A stretch of 8,210 nt of DNA. It comes from an uncultured Rhodospirillales bacterium. GTDB taxonomy: Bacteria; Pseudomonadota; Alphaproteobacteria; Acetobacterales; Acetobacteraceae. Below, in pieces: positions 1-5,476 of the stretch; within the stretch, counting starts at the first letter, position 1; each line of letters begins with the position of its first letter. The position numbers and the translations under genes were made by a program. The notes below the pieces were generated by a model. The model had not been told where the DNA came from. It was given only the letters and a program-made list of their open reading frames with translations, and did not search any database. The stretch covers positions 1 to 8,210 of the forward strand of contig CAIVDX010000032.1 in NCBI GenBank assembly GCA_903904805.1, in the 5' to 3' direction.

Positions 1-190
1 AGAGATTCTTGTGCCAGTCCTTCACGTCATCGGCCAGTGGCACCTCCTCGGGCAGCCAATGTACGCGCTGCTGCATCAGCCACGCATCATAGGCCCACGG
101 ATAGCGGAAGGGCTTGTAGACCGGATTTTCGGTCATCAGATCGAACCGGACAGGCAGCTCATCCTGCGGCGGGGTCATACCATCCATCAT
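1..190 (-). CDS. nrdB: Ribonucleotide reductase class Ia, beta subunit (N-terminal part, cut by window edge)
   Basis: The small subunit houses the diiron-tyrosyl radical cofactor that NrdA uses to reduce ribonucleoside diphosphates in the cytoplasm. Only the first 63 codons are visible. They read MMDGMTPPQDELPV..., then NPVYKPFRYPWAYDAW and HWLPEEVPLADDVKDW, which match the conserved start of NrdB proteins (E. coli has a similar FWRPEEV segment near residue 50). The diiron ligands and radical tyrosine lie beyond the edge. There are two adjacent ATG codons (188-190 and 185-187). An AAGGA at about 195-199 lies 4 or 7 nt upstream of them, so the second ATG has the better spacing. The protein enters the NrdB fold directly, with no ATP-cone in front. 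It lies 69 bp after the nrdA stop on the same strand, so co-transcription is likely. I saw no convincing promoter of its own. Confidence 0.9.
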   Translation of the reverse strand, partial: MMDGMTPPQDELPVRFDLMTENPVYKPFRYPWAYDAWLMQQRVHWLPEEVPLADDVKDWHKNL

Positions 191-205
191 TGCGTCCTTA
201 CGCCA

Positions 206-245
206 TCAGGCGTGTGTCTTTGACAAAACTCGAAACTGCGCCTGA
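206..245 (-). other. Inverted repeat in the nrdA-nrdB spacer
   Basis: TCAGGCG at 206-212 is the exact reverse complement of CGCCTGA at 239-245, with a 26-nt loop between. In the transcript this 7-bp stem would end just upstream of the nrdB Shine-Dalgarno (about 195-199), so it could influence nrdB translation or stabilise a processed end. The repeat is seen directly. A function is only inferred, and a 7-bp stem with a long loop can arise by chance in GC-rich DNA. Confidence 0.3.
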
Positions 246-246
246 C

Positions 247-270
247 GAAAATCTCCTGCCTACTGGCAGG
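247..270 (-). terminator. Possible attenuator hairpin across the nrdA stop codon
   Basis: On the minus strand CCTGCC, a four-base loop and GGCAGG (plus-strand 255-270) form a perfect 6-bp stem that contains the nrdA TAG stop (260-262). It is followed by AGATTTTC, a short T-rich run. This resembles a weak intrinsic terminator or partial attenuator between nrdA and nrdB. The stem sits in the codons for the conserved C-terminal Cys-x-x-Cys tail, so protein constraint could explain part of it. Four T residues are few for strong termination, so read-through into nrdB is expected. Confidence 0.3.
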
Positions 271-2149
271 AGAGGCATTCCTCGTAATTGGTCGGCTCGG
301 CAGATTGCGCAACCATCGGCAGCGGCGCGTCGGCATCGTTCGCCGGGGTGGCGCTCTCGATGCGAATCGCCTTTTCGCTGACGGTGTCGGCCCGCGCGAG
401 CGACAGGCTGCGGCAATAGTACAGCGACTTCACGCCACGCTTCCATGCCATCATGTGGATCTGGTGCAGATCGCGCTTATGCACATTCGCCGGCAGGAAC
501 ACGTTCACCGACTGGCTCTGGCAGATATATTGCGACCGATCCGCCGCATGCTCGACCACCCAGCGCTGATCGAGCTCGAAGGCGGTTTTGTAGACCGCCT
601 TTTCCTGCTCATCGAGGAAATCGAGATGCTGGACACTGCCCTTGTTGACGGTGATCGACGACCAGACCTCGGGGGTGTCCTGCCCCTTCTCCTCCAGCAG
701 CTTCTGCAGATGCCGGTTGCGCACGGTGAAGCTGCCCGACAGCGTCTTTTGCAAAAACACGTTCGCCGCGATCGGCTCGATGCCCGGCGAGGAATTGCCG
801 GCGATGATCGAGATGGACGCGGTCGGGGCGATCGCCATCTTGTGGGAGAAGCGCTCCATCACGCCATATTCGGCGGCATCCGGGCAGGGGCCGCGCTCCT
901 CGGCGAGCGCCTTCGAGGCGGCATCGGCCTGGCCACGGATATGCTTGAACATGCGGATGTTCCACACCTTGGCGATCACACTCTCGAAGGGGACTTTCTG
1001 CGACTGCAGGAAGCTGTGGAAGCCCATCACGCCCAGGCCCACCGAGCGCTCACGCATGGCAGAGTATTTCGCCTTCTCCATGCCCTCCGGGGCGCGATCG
1101 ATGAAATCCTGCAGCACGTTGTCAAGGAAGCGCATCACATCGGGGATGAACTCCGGCACGTCCTTCCACTCGAACCAGTTTTCCATGTTCAGCGAGGACA
1201 GGCAGCAGACCGCGGTGCGCTGCTTTCCGTGATGGTCGAGCCCGGTCGGCAGGGTGATCTCGCTGCACAGGTTGGAGGTCTTCACCTCGAGGCCCGCCAT
1301 CTTATGGTGCTCGGGCTGCGAGCGGCTGACATGGTCGGAGAAGATCAGGTACGGCTCGCCGGTCTCGATCCGCGCGGTGAGGATGCGAATCCACAGGCTG
1401 CGCGCCGAGATCAGCCGCACCACCGCCTTGTCCTTCGGCGAGGTCAGCGCCCAATCCTCACCCTTCTCCACCGCGCGCATGAACTCGTCGGGGATCAGGA
1501 TGCCGTGGTGCAGATTGAGGGCCTTGCGATTCGGATCGCCGCCGGTCGGGCGACGGATCTCGACAAATTCCTCGATCTCGGGGTGTGAGACCGGCAGATA
1601 CACCGCCGCCGAGCCACGGCGCAGCGACCCCTGCGAGATCGCGAGCGTCAGGCTGTCCATCACGCGGATGAAGGGGATCACGCCGGAGGTCTTGCCGTTC
1701 TGGCCGACCTTCTCGCCGATCGATCGCAGATTGCCCCAATAGCTGCCAATGCCGCCGCCCTTGGAGGCGAGCCACACATTCTCGTTCCACAGCCCGACAA
1801 TGCCGTCGAGCGAGTCGTTGGCCTCGTTGAGGAAGCAGGAGATCGGCAGACCACGCGTGGTGCCGCCGTTGGAGAGCACCGGTGTGGCGGGCATGAACCA
1901 ATGCTGGCTCATATAATCGTAGATGCGCTGGGCGTGGGCGGCGTCGTCGCCGTAGAAGCTGGAGACCCGGGCGAACAGGTCCTGGTAGGACTCGCCAGGC
2001 ATCAGATAGCGATCATCCAGCGTTGCACGCCCGAACTCGGTGAGCAGGCTGTCGCGGCTGCGATCCACCCGCACCTGGTGATGACCGGGCAGTTGGACCG
2101 TGTCGAACATCGACGGCTCCACGATCCCTACAACGCTTTGATTACCCAT
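260..2149 (-). CDS. nrdA: Ribonucleotide reductase class Ia, alpha (catalytic) subunit, short form without ATP-cone
   Basis: Reduces ribonucleoside diphosphates to deoxyribonucleotides with NrdB. The 629-residue protein shows the expected catalytic set: MPATPVLSNGG (86-96) leading to C105 in LPISC, N293-L-C295-S-E297 (the NLCxE loop with the thiyl-radical cysteine), C315 in TAVC as partner of C105, the paired radical-transfer tyrosines Y577-Y578 in SLYYC, and a C-terminal tail with C625-x-x-C628 for re-reduction by thioredoxin or glutaredoxin. E. coli NrdA has 761 residues. The difference is mainly the missing N-terminal ATP-cone (about 95 residues), since C105 corresponds to E. coli C225. 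Start: ATG at 2147-2149 has GGGGAG eight bases upstream; the next in-frame ATG is residue 14. No frameshift is seen. nrdB follows after 69 bp. Family assignment is certain. The loss of dATP activity control is inferred from the absent domain. Confidence 0.97.
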   Translation of the reverse strand: MGNQSVVGIVEPSMFDTVQLPGHHQVRVDRSRDSLLTEFGRATLDDRYLMPGESYQDLFARVSSFYGDDAAHAQRIYDYMSQHWFMPATPVLSNGGTTRGLPISCFLNEANDSLDGIVGLWNENVWLASKGGGIGSYWGNLRSIGEKVGQNGKTSGVIPFIRVMDSLTLAISQGSLRRGSAAVYLPVSHPEIEEFVEIRRPTGGDPNRKALNLHHGILIPDEFMRAVEKGEDWALTSPKDKAVVRLISARSLWIRILTARIETGEPYLIFSDHVSRSQPEHHKMAGLEVKTSNLCSEITLPTGLDHHGKQRTAVCCLSSLNMENWFEWKDVPEFIPDVMRFLDNVLQDFIDRAPEGMEKAKYSAMRERSVGLGVMGFHSFLQSQKVPFESVIAKVWNIRMFKHIRGQADAASKALAEERGPCPDAAEYGVMERFSHKMAIAPTASISIIAGNSSPGIEPIAANVFLQKTLSGSFTVRNRHLQKLLEEKGQDTPEVWSSITVNKGSVQHLDFLDEQEKAVYKTAFELDQRWVVEHAADRSQYICQSQSVNVFLPANVHKRDLHQIHMMAWKRGVKSLYYCRSLSLARADTVSEKAIRIESATPANDADAPLPMVAQSAEPTNYEECLSCQ

Positions 2150-2182
2150 CCCCAGAGCTCCCCATCGACAACCGACTCAGGA

Positions 2183-2211
2183 AGGGTAGACACCAGATTT
2201 GGGTGTCGCAA
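2183..2211 (-). promoter_or_regulatory. Candidate sigma-70-type promoter of nrdA
   Basis: On the minus strand TTGCGA (2206-2211) and TACCCT (2183-2188) are separated by exactly 17 bp and would give a transcript starting near 2176, about 27 nt before the nrdA ATG. The -35 element is good. The -10 element matches TATAAT at only three of six positions, as is common in GC-rich alphaproteobacteria. The spacer is almost entirely occupied by an inverted repeat, which fits a repressor-controlled promoter. Confidence 0.4.
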
Positions 2212-2237
2212 GCGATAAGCAGCACTACATGAAGTTT
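2189..2237 (-). promoter_or_regulatory. Candidate pair of NrdR boxes upstream of nrdA
   Basis: A 19-bp inverted repeat at 2189-2207 has arms GACACC and GGTGTC around agatttg. The 16-mer at 2190-2205 matches the NrdR consensus (ACACWATATATWGTGT, from memory) at 9 of 16 positions. A second 16-mer at 2222-2237 (GCACTACATGAAGTTT) matches at 11 of 16. The gap between them is 16 bp and the centre distance 32 bp, which is the three-helical-turn arrangement known for NrdR boxes in front of RNR genes. Box matches are modest and the core TATA is degenerate. The call rests on spacing, symmetry and position before an RNR operon. No nrdR gene is in the window. Confidence 0.45.
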
Positions 2238-2254
2238 TTCTTAAGGGTGTGGCA

Positions 2255-2291
2255 GGAAGGCCAGGGGCCCTGCCCCTGGACCTCGTTGAGG
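2255..2291 (+). repeat. REP-like hairpin unit, left copy of an inverted pair
   Basis: Starts with GGAAGG, then a perfect 8-bp hairpin (CCAGGGGC 2261-2268, loop CCT, GCCCCTGG 2272-2279), then a second small hairpin (CCTC 2281-2284, loop GTT, GAGG 2288-2291). The 28 bp at 2255-2282 equal the reverse complement of 2441-2468 except for one base, which lies in the loop of the first hairpin. It sits upstream of the nrdA control region, outside any gene. Repeats of this style (GGGGC-nCT-GCCCC-TGGACC) are, from memory, common between genes in Acetobacteraceae; that is not checked here. Confidence 0.7.
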
Positions 2292-2327
2292 CCTTGAGGC
2301 CCCAAACCCTTAGGCGACGGGAGTCTT

Positions 2328-2354
2328 GGGAGAGGCCGGAGGCCCAGCACTCCC
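2328..2354. repeat. Nested hairpin inside the repeat pair
   Basis: GGGAG (2328-2332) and CTCCC (2350-2354) enclose GGCC (2334-2337), loop GGA, GGCC (2341-2344), giving a two-step stem-loop. Close by, GCATC-AC-GATGC at 2357-2368 is another perfect small dyad. I see no credible gene in the 158-bp interior between the two repeat copies (2283-2440). It consists largely of such GC-rich dyads and has no transposase. Confidence 0.5.
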
Positions 2355-2431
2355 GAGCATCACGATGCGCGGGATTCCTGGGTCGCCGGCCCATCCCCAC
2401 ACTCCAAGCGCCAGCCCGTCTGGGGAGCCCC

Positions 2432-2468
2432 CCCCAGCGGGGTCCAGGGGCAGAGCCCCTGGCCTTCC
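2432..2468 (-). repeat. REP-like hairpin unit, right copy of the inverted pair
   Basis: Reads on the minus strand as the same unit as 2255-2291: GGAAGG, a perfect 8-bp hairpin (plus-strand 2444-2462, loop TCT on the minus strand), then CCCC-GCT-GGGG (2432-2442). Compared with the left copy, the third pair of the second hairpin is C-G instead of T-A. Both sides changed together, which suggests selection for the folded form. It begins six bases after the aminotransferase stop codon, so it may also act as that gene's 3' hairpin or terminator. There is no T-run after it. Confidence 0.7.
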
Positions 2469-2474
2469 AGCGGC

Positions 2475-3656
2475 TTACCCCTTGAGAAACTCCATCGCCG
2501 CCTGCACCCCACCCTTCTGGTGCGGCACCCCGGCGACAGCCAGGCTCATCTCGACGCTGGCCAGGCTGCCCAGGATCATCGGCTCGTTCAGGTCGCCCAT
2601 ATGGCCGATTCGGAACACTTTACCCGCCAGGCGCGCGAGTCCGCCGCCGGTCATCGTGTTGTAGCGCTCGATGGCGACTGAGCGGACCGATTCGGCGTTA
2701 TGCCCCTCGGGCATCAGAATCGTGGTGACGCTGTCCGACCGGCGCTGCGCGTCAGTGCAGAAGATCTCCGGCCCGGAGCCGTTGCCGCTCCACACCTGCA
2801 CGGCGCGGCGCACCGCCTCGGCCAGGCGATGATGGCGGGCCACCACGTTCGGCAGCCCTTCATCCTCGAGCAGGCGGATCGATTCCTTCAGCCCGTAGAA
2901 CATCGCGATCGGCACTGTGCCGATGAAGCTCTTGTGGCGGCGGGCCATCATCTGGGTCCAGTCGAAATAGCCGCGCGGAGCGGTGGCGCGCTTGTGCGCC
3001 TCGACCGCCTTGTCCGACACGCCGGTGAAGCTCATGCCGGTCGGCAGCATCAGCCCCTTCTGGCTGCCACCGACCGTCACATCGATGCCCCAGCCGTCCA
3101 TGTTGAATTCCATGCAGCCGAGCGAAGAGATGGTGTCCGCCATCAGCAACGCGGGGTGGCCGGCGGCATCAATAGCCGCGCGGATATGCGGCAGCGGCAG
3201 GGTGACGCCGGTGGAGGTCTCGTTGTGCACCACGCAGACGGCACGGATCGCGTGGGCCTTGTCGGCGCGCAGATGCTCGGCGAGGTCGGCGATCTGGATG
3301 CCGCGGCGCCAGTCGCCTTTGACGGTTTCCACCTTGTAACCGAGCTTTCCGGCCATCTCGGCCCAACTGTCGGAGAACACACCGCTCTCGACCACCAGCA
3401 CGGTGTCTCCGAGGCTGAGCAGGTTCTGCAGCGCCGCTTCCCAGGCACCATGGCCGGAGGCGTTATACATGAAGAGGTTGTGTCGGGTGCCGAGAACCCG
3501 CTTCAGGCCGGCAAAGCCCTGGTCGTAGATCTCGAGGAAGGCACTGTCGTTATATTCGACGCTGGCCTGTTGCACCGCCTTCAGCACGCTGTCCGGGATG
3601 TTGGTCGGGCCCGGATTGGCGAAAAACTGGCGGCCGCGCGTGTTGCGGGTGGTCAT
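2475..3656 (-). CDS. Class V PLP-dependent aminotransferase, serine/alanine-glyoxylate type
   Basis: A cytoplasmic fold-type I PLP enzyme of 393 residues, the usual length for the alanine/serine-glyoxylate aminotransferase family, which moves an amino group onto glyoxylate to make glycine. Visible motifs: NPGPTNIP (14-21) near the N-terminus, YNASGHGAWEAAL (64-76) for cofactor phosphate contacts, HNETSTG (144-150), D174 in MADTISSLG expected to pair with the pyridine nitrogen, K200 in GGSQKG as Schiff-base lysine, and R349 in FRIGHMGDLN as likely substrate-carboxylate anchor. Start: ATG at 3654-3656 has GGGAG eight bases upstream; an in-frame TTG 15 bases earlier overlaps that ribosome site and is less likely. 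The gene stands alone, without serine-cycle or purine-catabolism neighbours, so the amino donor (serine, alanine or another) cannot be fixed, and I give no gene symbol. Confidence 0.88.
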   Translation of the reverse strand: MTTRNTRGRQFFANPGPTNIPDSVLKAVQQASVEYNDSAFLEIYDQGFAGLKRVLGTRHNLFMYNASGHGAWEAALQNLLSLGDTVLVVESGVFSDSWAEMAGKLGYKVETVKGDWRRGIQIADLAEHLRADKAHAIRAVCVVHNETSTGVTLPLPHIRAAIDAAGHPALLMADTISSLGCMEFNMDGWGIDVTVGGSQKGLMLPTGMSFTGVSDKAVEAHKRATAPRGYFDWTQMMARRHKSFIGTVPIAMFYGLKESIRLLEDEGLPNVVARHHRLAEAVRRAVQVWSGNGSGPEIFCTDAQRRSDSVTTILMPEGHNAESVRSVAIERYNTMTGGGLARLAGKVFRIGHMGDLNEPMILGSLASVEMSLAVAGVPHQKGGVQAAMEFLKG

Positions 3657-3757
3657 GGATGTATCTCCCAACGGTGACGCACCGAAGGGATGTCGCGCGG
3701 GTTGGCCCCGCTGCGCCCGACGGCCTGTGTGACACCGCGAACCATCGGTCAGCCCGA

Positions 3758-3771
3758 ACTTGCGTGCAAGT
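3758..3771. promoter_or_regulatory. Perfect inverted repeat upstream of the aminotransferase gene (candidate operator)
   Basis: ACTTGC-GT-GCAAGT is a perfect 6+2+6 dyad located about 100 bp before the aminotransferase start, in the 181-bp spacer after the entericidin gene. On the minus strand a TTGCAC inside it could serve as a -35 element, with a poor GATGGT 17 bp further on. The symmetric form suits a dimeric regulator. It has no T-run, so it is unlikely to be the terminator of the preceding small gene. The regulator is unknown. The remainder of 3657-3837 shows nothing else I can support. Confidence 0.35.
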
Positions 3772-3837
3772 CATGCCACCGCATGCCTCCCCGGCCAGCG
3801 CAGGCGGGAGAGGTCAGCGATCAGTCGTGCCGGTGGA

Positions 3838-3990
3838 TCAGGGCGTGACCTTCTTCGCGGTGTCGGTAATCGCCTTGCCGGCGGCCGAAAGATCCTGACC
3901 CGCACCTGCTGTGGTGTTGCAGGCGCTCAGTGTCGATGCCGCGCCGAGCAGCAGCGCCAGTGCCAGGGTGGTTGAAACGATGTTGCGCAT
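3838..3990 (-). CDS. Entericidin A/B-family small lipoprotein
   Basis: A 50-residue protein beginning MRNIVSTTLALALLLGAAS, with a lipoprotein signal peptide and lipobox L21-S-A-C24. C24 is expected to be lipidated after signal peptidase II cleavage, leaving a mature chain of about 27 residues (CNTTAGAGQDLSAAGKAITDTAKK...). The CNT-x-G-x-G-x-D-x3-AG-x-AI-x3-A layout is typical of the entericidin family, small membrane-associated lipoproteins. In E. coli one such protein (EcnB) promotes lysis in stationary phase and EcnA counteracts it. Whether this one is toxic, protective or just a cell-envelope lipoprotein cannot be told. Start: ATG at 3988-3990 has GGAGGA seven bases upstream, so longer in-frame readings are rejected. 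There is a single copy, with no second entericidin next to it. Confidence 0.9.
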   Translation of the reverse strand: MRNIVSTTLALALLLGAASTLSACNTTAGAGQDLSAAGKAITDTAKKVTP

Positions 3991-4054
3991 CCTGTTCCTC
4001 CAATGTCGTTGCCGTGCAGAGGCCGCCATCGTCACGGCGCCGGCCCTCGCAATG

Positions 4055-4083
4055 ACTATGCGGTTCGCCCCACTGCTTGCCAA
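4055..4083 (-). promoter_or_regulatory. Candidate promoter of the entericidin-like gene
   Basis: On the minus strand TTGGCA (4078-4083; five of six against TTGACA) and CATAGT (4055-4060; four of six against TATAAT) are spaced by 17 bp. A start near 4048 would give a leader of about 58 nt before the ATG at 3990. It lies in the 166-bp divergent spacer shared with the oxidoreductase gene. I saw no equally good plus-strand promoter there. Confidence 0.45.
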
Positions 4084-4093
4084 GCGCGTGCCG

Positions 4094-4107
4094 GGCGATC
4101 GATCGCC
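4094..4107. promoter_or_regulatory. 14-bp perfect palindrome in the divergent spacer
   Basis: GGCGATCGATCGCC is a perfect palindrome, about 50 bp before the oxidoreductase start and about 11 bp upstream of the -35 element proposed for the entericidin-like gene. Its position between two divergent genes would allow one regulator to control both. It is built from GATC/CGATCG, words that are frequent in GC-rich alphaproteobacteria, so chance is a fair alternative. Confidence 0.25.
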
Positions 4108-4156
4108 ATCGCCGGGCTTCTGTGCGAACCTGACGGCAAAAATTTGGGGAGCAAAC

Positions 4157-5476
4157 ATGAGCAGTACGACCTCAGGCGGCACCCGCATCGTCCGCCGCAC
4201 ACCCGCCCCGCCCCGCGCGCTGTCAGGCGACATCTGCGTGGTGGGCGCCGGCATTGCAGGCATGTCGGCCGCCATCGAGGCCGCACGCCTCGGACGCCAG
4301 GTGATCCTGGTCGACAGCGCGCCGATGCTCGGCGGGCAGTCCGTCGGCGCCATCATCGCCACCTTCTGCGGGCTGTTCTCCAACGGCACGCATGGCTTTC
4401 AGCTCACCCGCGGCATCGCGGACGACATCCTGGATAGTCTGGGTGCCGATCCGCGCACGCTGTATTACCGTCACGGCCCGCACACCGTGGTGGTGTATTA
4501 CGATGAGATCGCACTCGCCCGCTGGTTCGAGACCACTGTGCAATCCCTCGGCATCACCGTGCTGCTCGGCGCCACCCTGCGCGAGGTGGACCGCGCCGGC
4601 CCGCGTGTCACCACCCTGCACTGCGCCACCCGGTATGGTGACGTGGCGATCTCCGCCACCGGCTTCGTCGATGCCTCCGGCGACGCTGCCCTCACCTATC
4701 TCGCCGGCTTTGAGTGCCGCGAACCCGACGACGCCCGCGTGTTCGGCACCCAGATGGTGGTGCTGGAAAACATCGATGAAGCCCACGCCCCGACCCGAGA
4801 GGGCCTGGCCGCGGCGATGGCCGAACATGGCGAGGCGTTTGGCGTGCGTCGCCGCGAGGGCCTGGCATTCATCATTCCCGGCAGCGGCGTGGCCGCGCTG
4901 AACGTGACCCACGTGGAAACCCCGCTCGACCCGGTCGCCGCTTCGGCCAACGCGCTGGAGGGCAAAAGCCAGGCGGACCGCGCGGTTTGCCTGCTCAAGC
5001 ACGCCTTCCCCGCCTGCTTTGGCCCTGCCCGGGTGCGCGCCTATGGCCTGCCCGGCATCCGGCAGACACGCTGGATCGCGGGCACCCACCAGCTCACCGC
5101 ACAGGAGGTGATTGCTGGAACAAGGTTTGACGATGCCATCGCCCGCACCGCCTGGCCGATCGAACTGCACGACCACGCCTCCGGCCATCACTGGCATGTC
5201 TTCGACCAGGACCACATCCACTACATCCCGCTGCGCAGCCTGATCCCCGCCGGAGCCGATAACCTTGTCGCCGCCGGGCGCTGCATCGACGCGGACCTGG
5301 CCGCGCTCTCATCCGTTCGCGTGATGGGGCCGTGCATCGCGATGGGCGCGGCGGCGGCGCATGCGCTGGATCTCGCGGGGGCGGGCAGCACCCATCAGAT
5401 TGACCTCGGCGCGCTGAAAGAACGCATCAAACATAACGTTGAAGGCGAGCATTGGCGGTGGAAGAAGACCACGTGA
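4157..5476 (+). CDS. FAD-dependent oxidoreductase (FAD_oxidored-type, substrate unknown)
   Basis: A 439-residue flavoprotein. After a basic, proline-containing leader (1-23) comes a Rossmann dinucleotide-binding segment: GDICVVGAGIAGMSAAIEAA (24-43) with the GxGxxG glycines at 30-35, and D53 at the end of the second strand (VILVD) for FAD ribose. MLGGQSVGAIIATFCG (57-72) follows. TGFVDASGDAAL (168-179) is the second conserved FAD-contact motif. The C-terminal DNLVAAGRCIDAD...SSVRVMGPCIAMGAAAAHA (368-403) closes the FAD site. This pattern fits the FAD_oxidored family (PF12831). There are no iron-sulphur cysteine motifs and no secretion signal, so it should be cytoplasmic. Start: ATG 4157-4159 is preceded by GGGGAGC, five bases upstream; an upstream in-frame extension runs through the promoter region and is rejected. 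It overlaps the following solute-binding gene by GTGA. The substrate is unknown and may be what that binding protein captures. Confidence 0.87.
   Translation: MSSTTSGGTRIVRRTPAPPRALSGDICVVGAGIAGMSAAIEAARLGRQVILVDSAPMLGGQSVGAIIATFCGLFSNGTHGFQLTRGIADDILDSLGADPRTLYYRHGPHTVVVYYDEIALARWFETTVQSLGITVLLGATLREVDRAGPRVTTLHCATRYGDVAISATGFVDASGDAALTYLAGFECREPDDARVFGTQMVVLENIDEAHAPTREGLAAAMAEHGEAFGVRRREGLAFIIPGSGVAALNVTHVETPLDPVAASANALEGKSQADRAVCLLKHAFPACFGPARVRAYGLPGIRQTRWIAGTHQLTAQEVIAGTRFDDAIARTAWPIELHDHASGHHWHVFDQDHIHYIPLRSLIPAGADNLVAAGRCIDADLAALSSVRVMGPCIAMGAAAAHALDLAGAGSTHQIDLGALKERIKHNVEGEHWRWKKTT

Noticed and set aside
194..226. Possible separate nrdB promoter (TTGTCA with a 16-18 bp spacer)
   Set aside because: No acceptable -10 element is found at any normal spacing; transcription from nrdA is the simpler reading.
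305..1588. Long plus-strand open frame of 427 codons opposite nrdA
   Set aside because: It lies entirely antisense to a clear nrdA, is rich in Arg/His/Leu/Gly as expected of a GC-rich shadow frame, and has no recognisable domain.
2174..2178. GANTC (CcrM methylation) site near the predicted nrdA transcription start
   Set aside because: It could reflect cell-cycle control as in Caulobacter, but a four-base-specific motif is expected by chance every few hundred bases, and others occur nearby.
2128..2400. Minus-strand 90-codon open frame over the repeat pair and nrdA promoter
   Set aside because: It passes through structured repeats and the nrdA control region, has no ribosome site worth noting and no recognisable protein features.
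2700..3677. Plus-strand open frame of 325 codons opposite the aminotransferase
   Set aside because: It is fully antisense to a well-supported enzyme and its composition is typical of a shadow frame, with no motif or convincing ribosome site.
3911..4156. Upstream in-frame extension of the oxidoreductase
   Set aside because: It overlaps the entericidin gene and the shared promoter region and precedes the natural start, which has GGGGAGC directly upstream.
3838..4389. Entericidin reading frame extended upstream to about 183 codons
   Set aside because: The extension crosses the divergent promoter and enters the oxidoreductase gene. The lipoprotein signal and the strong GGAGGA site both mark the ATG at 3990 as the start.
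4223..5221. Minus-strand open frame of 332 codons opposite the oxidoreductase
   Set aside because: The sense strand carries all FAD motifs; the antisense product has no recognisable features.
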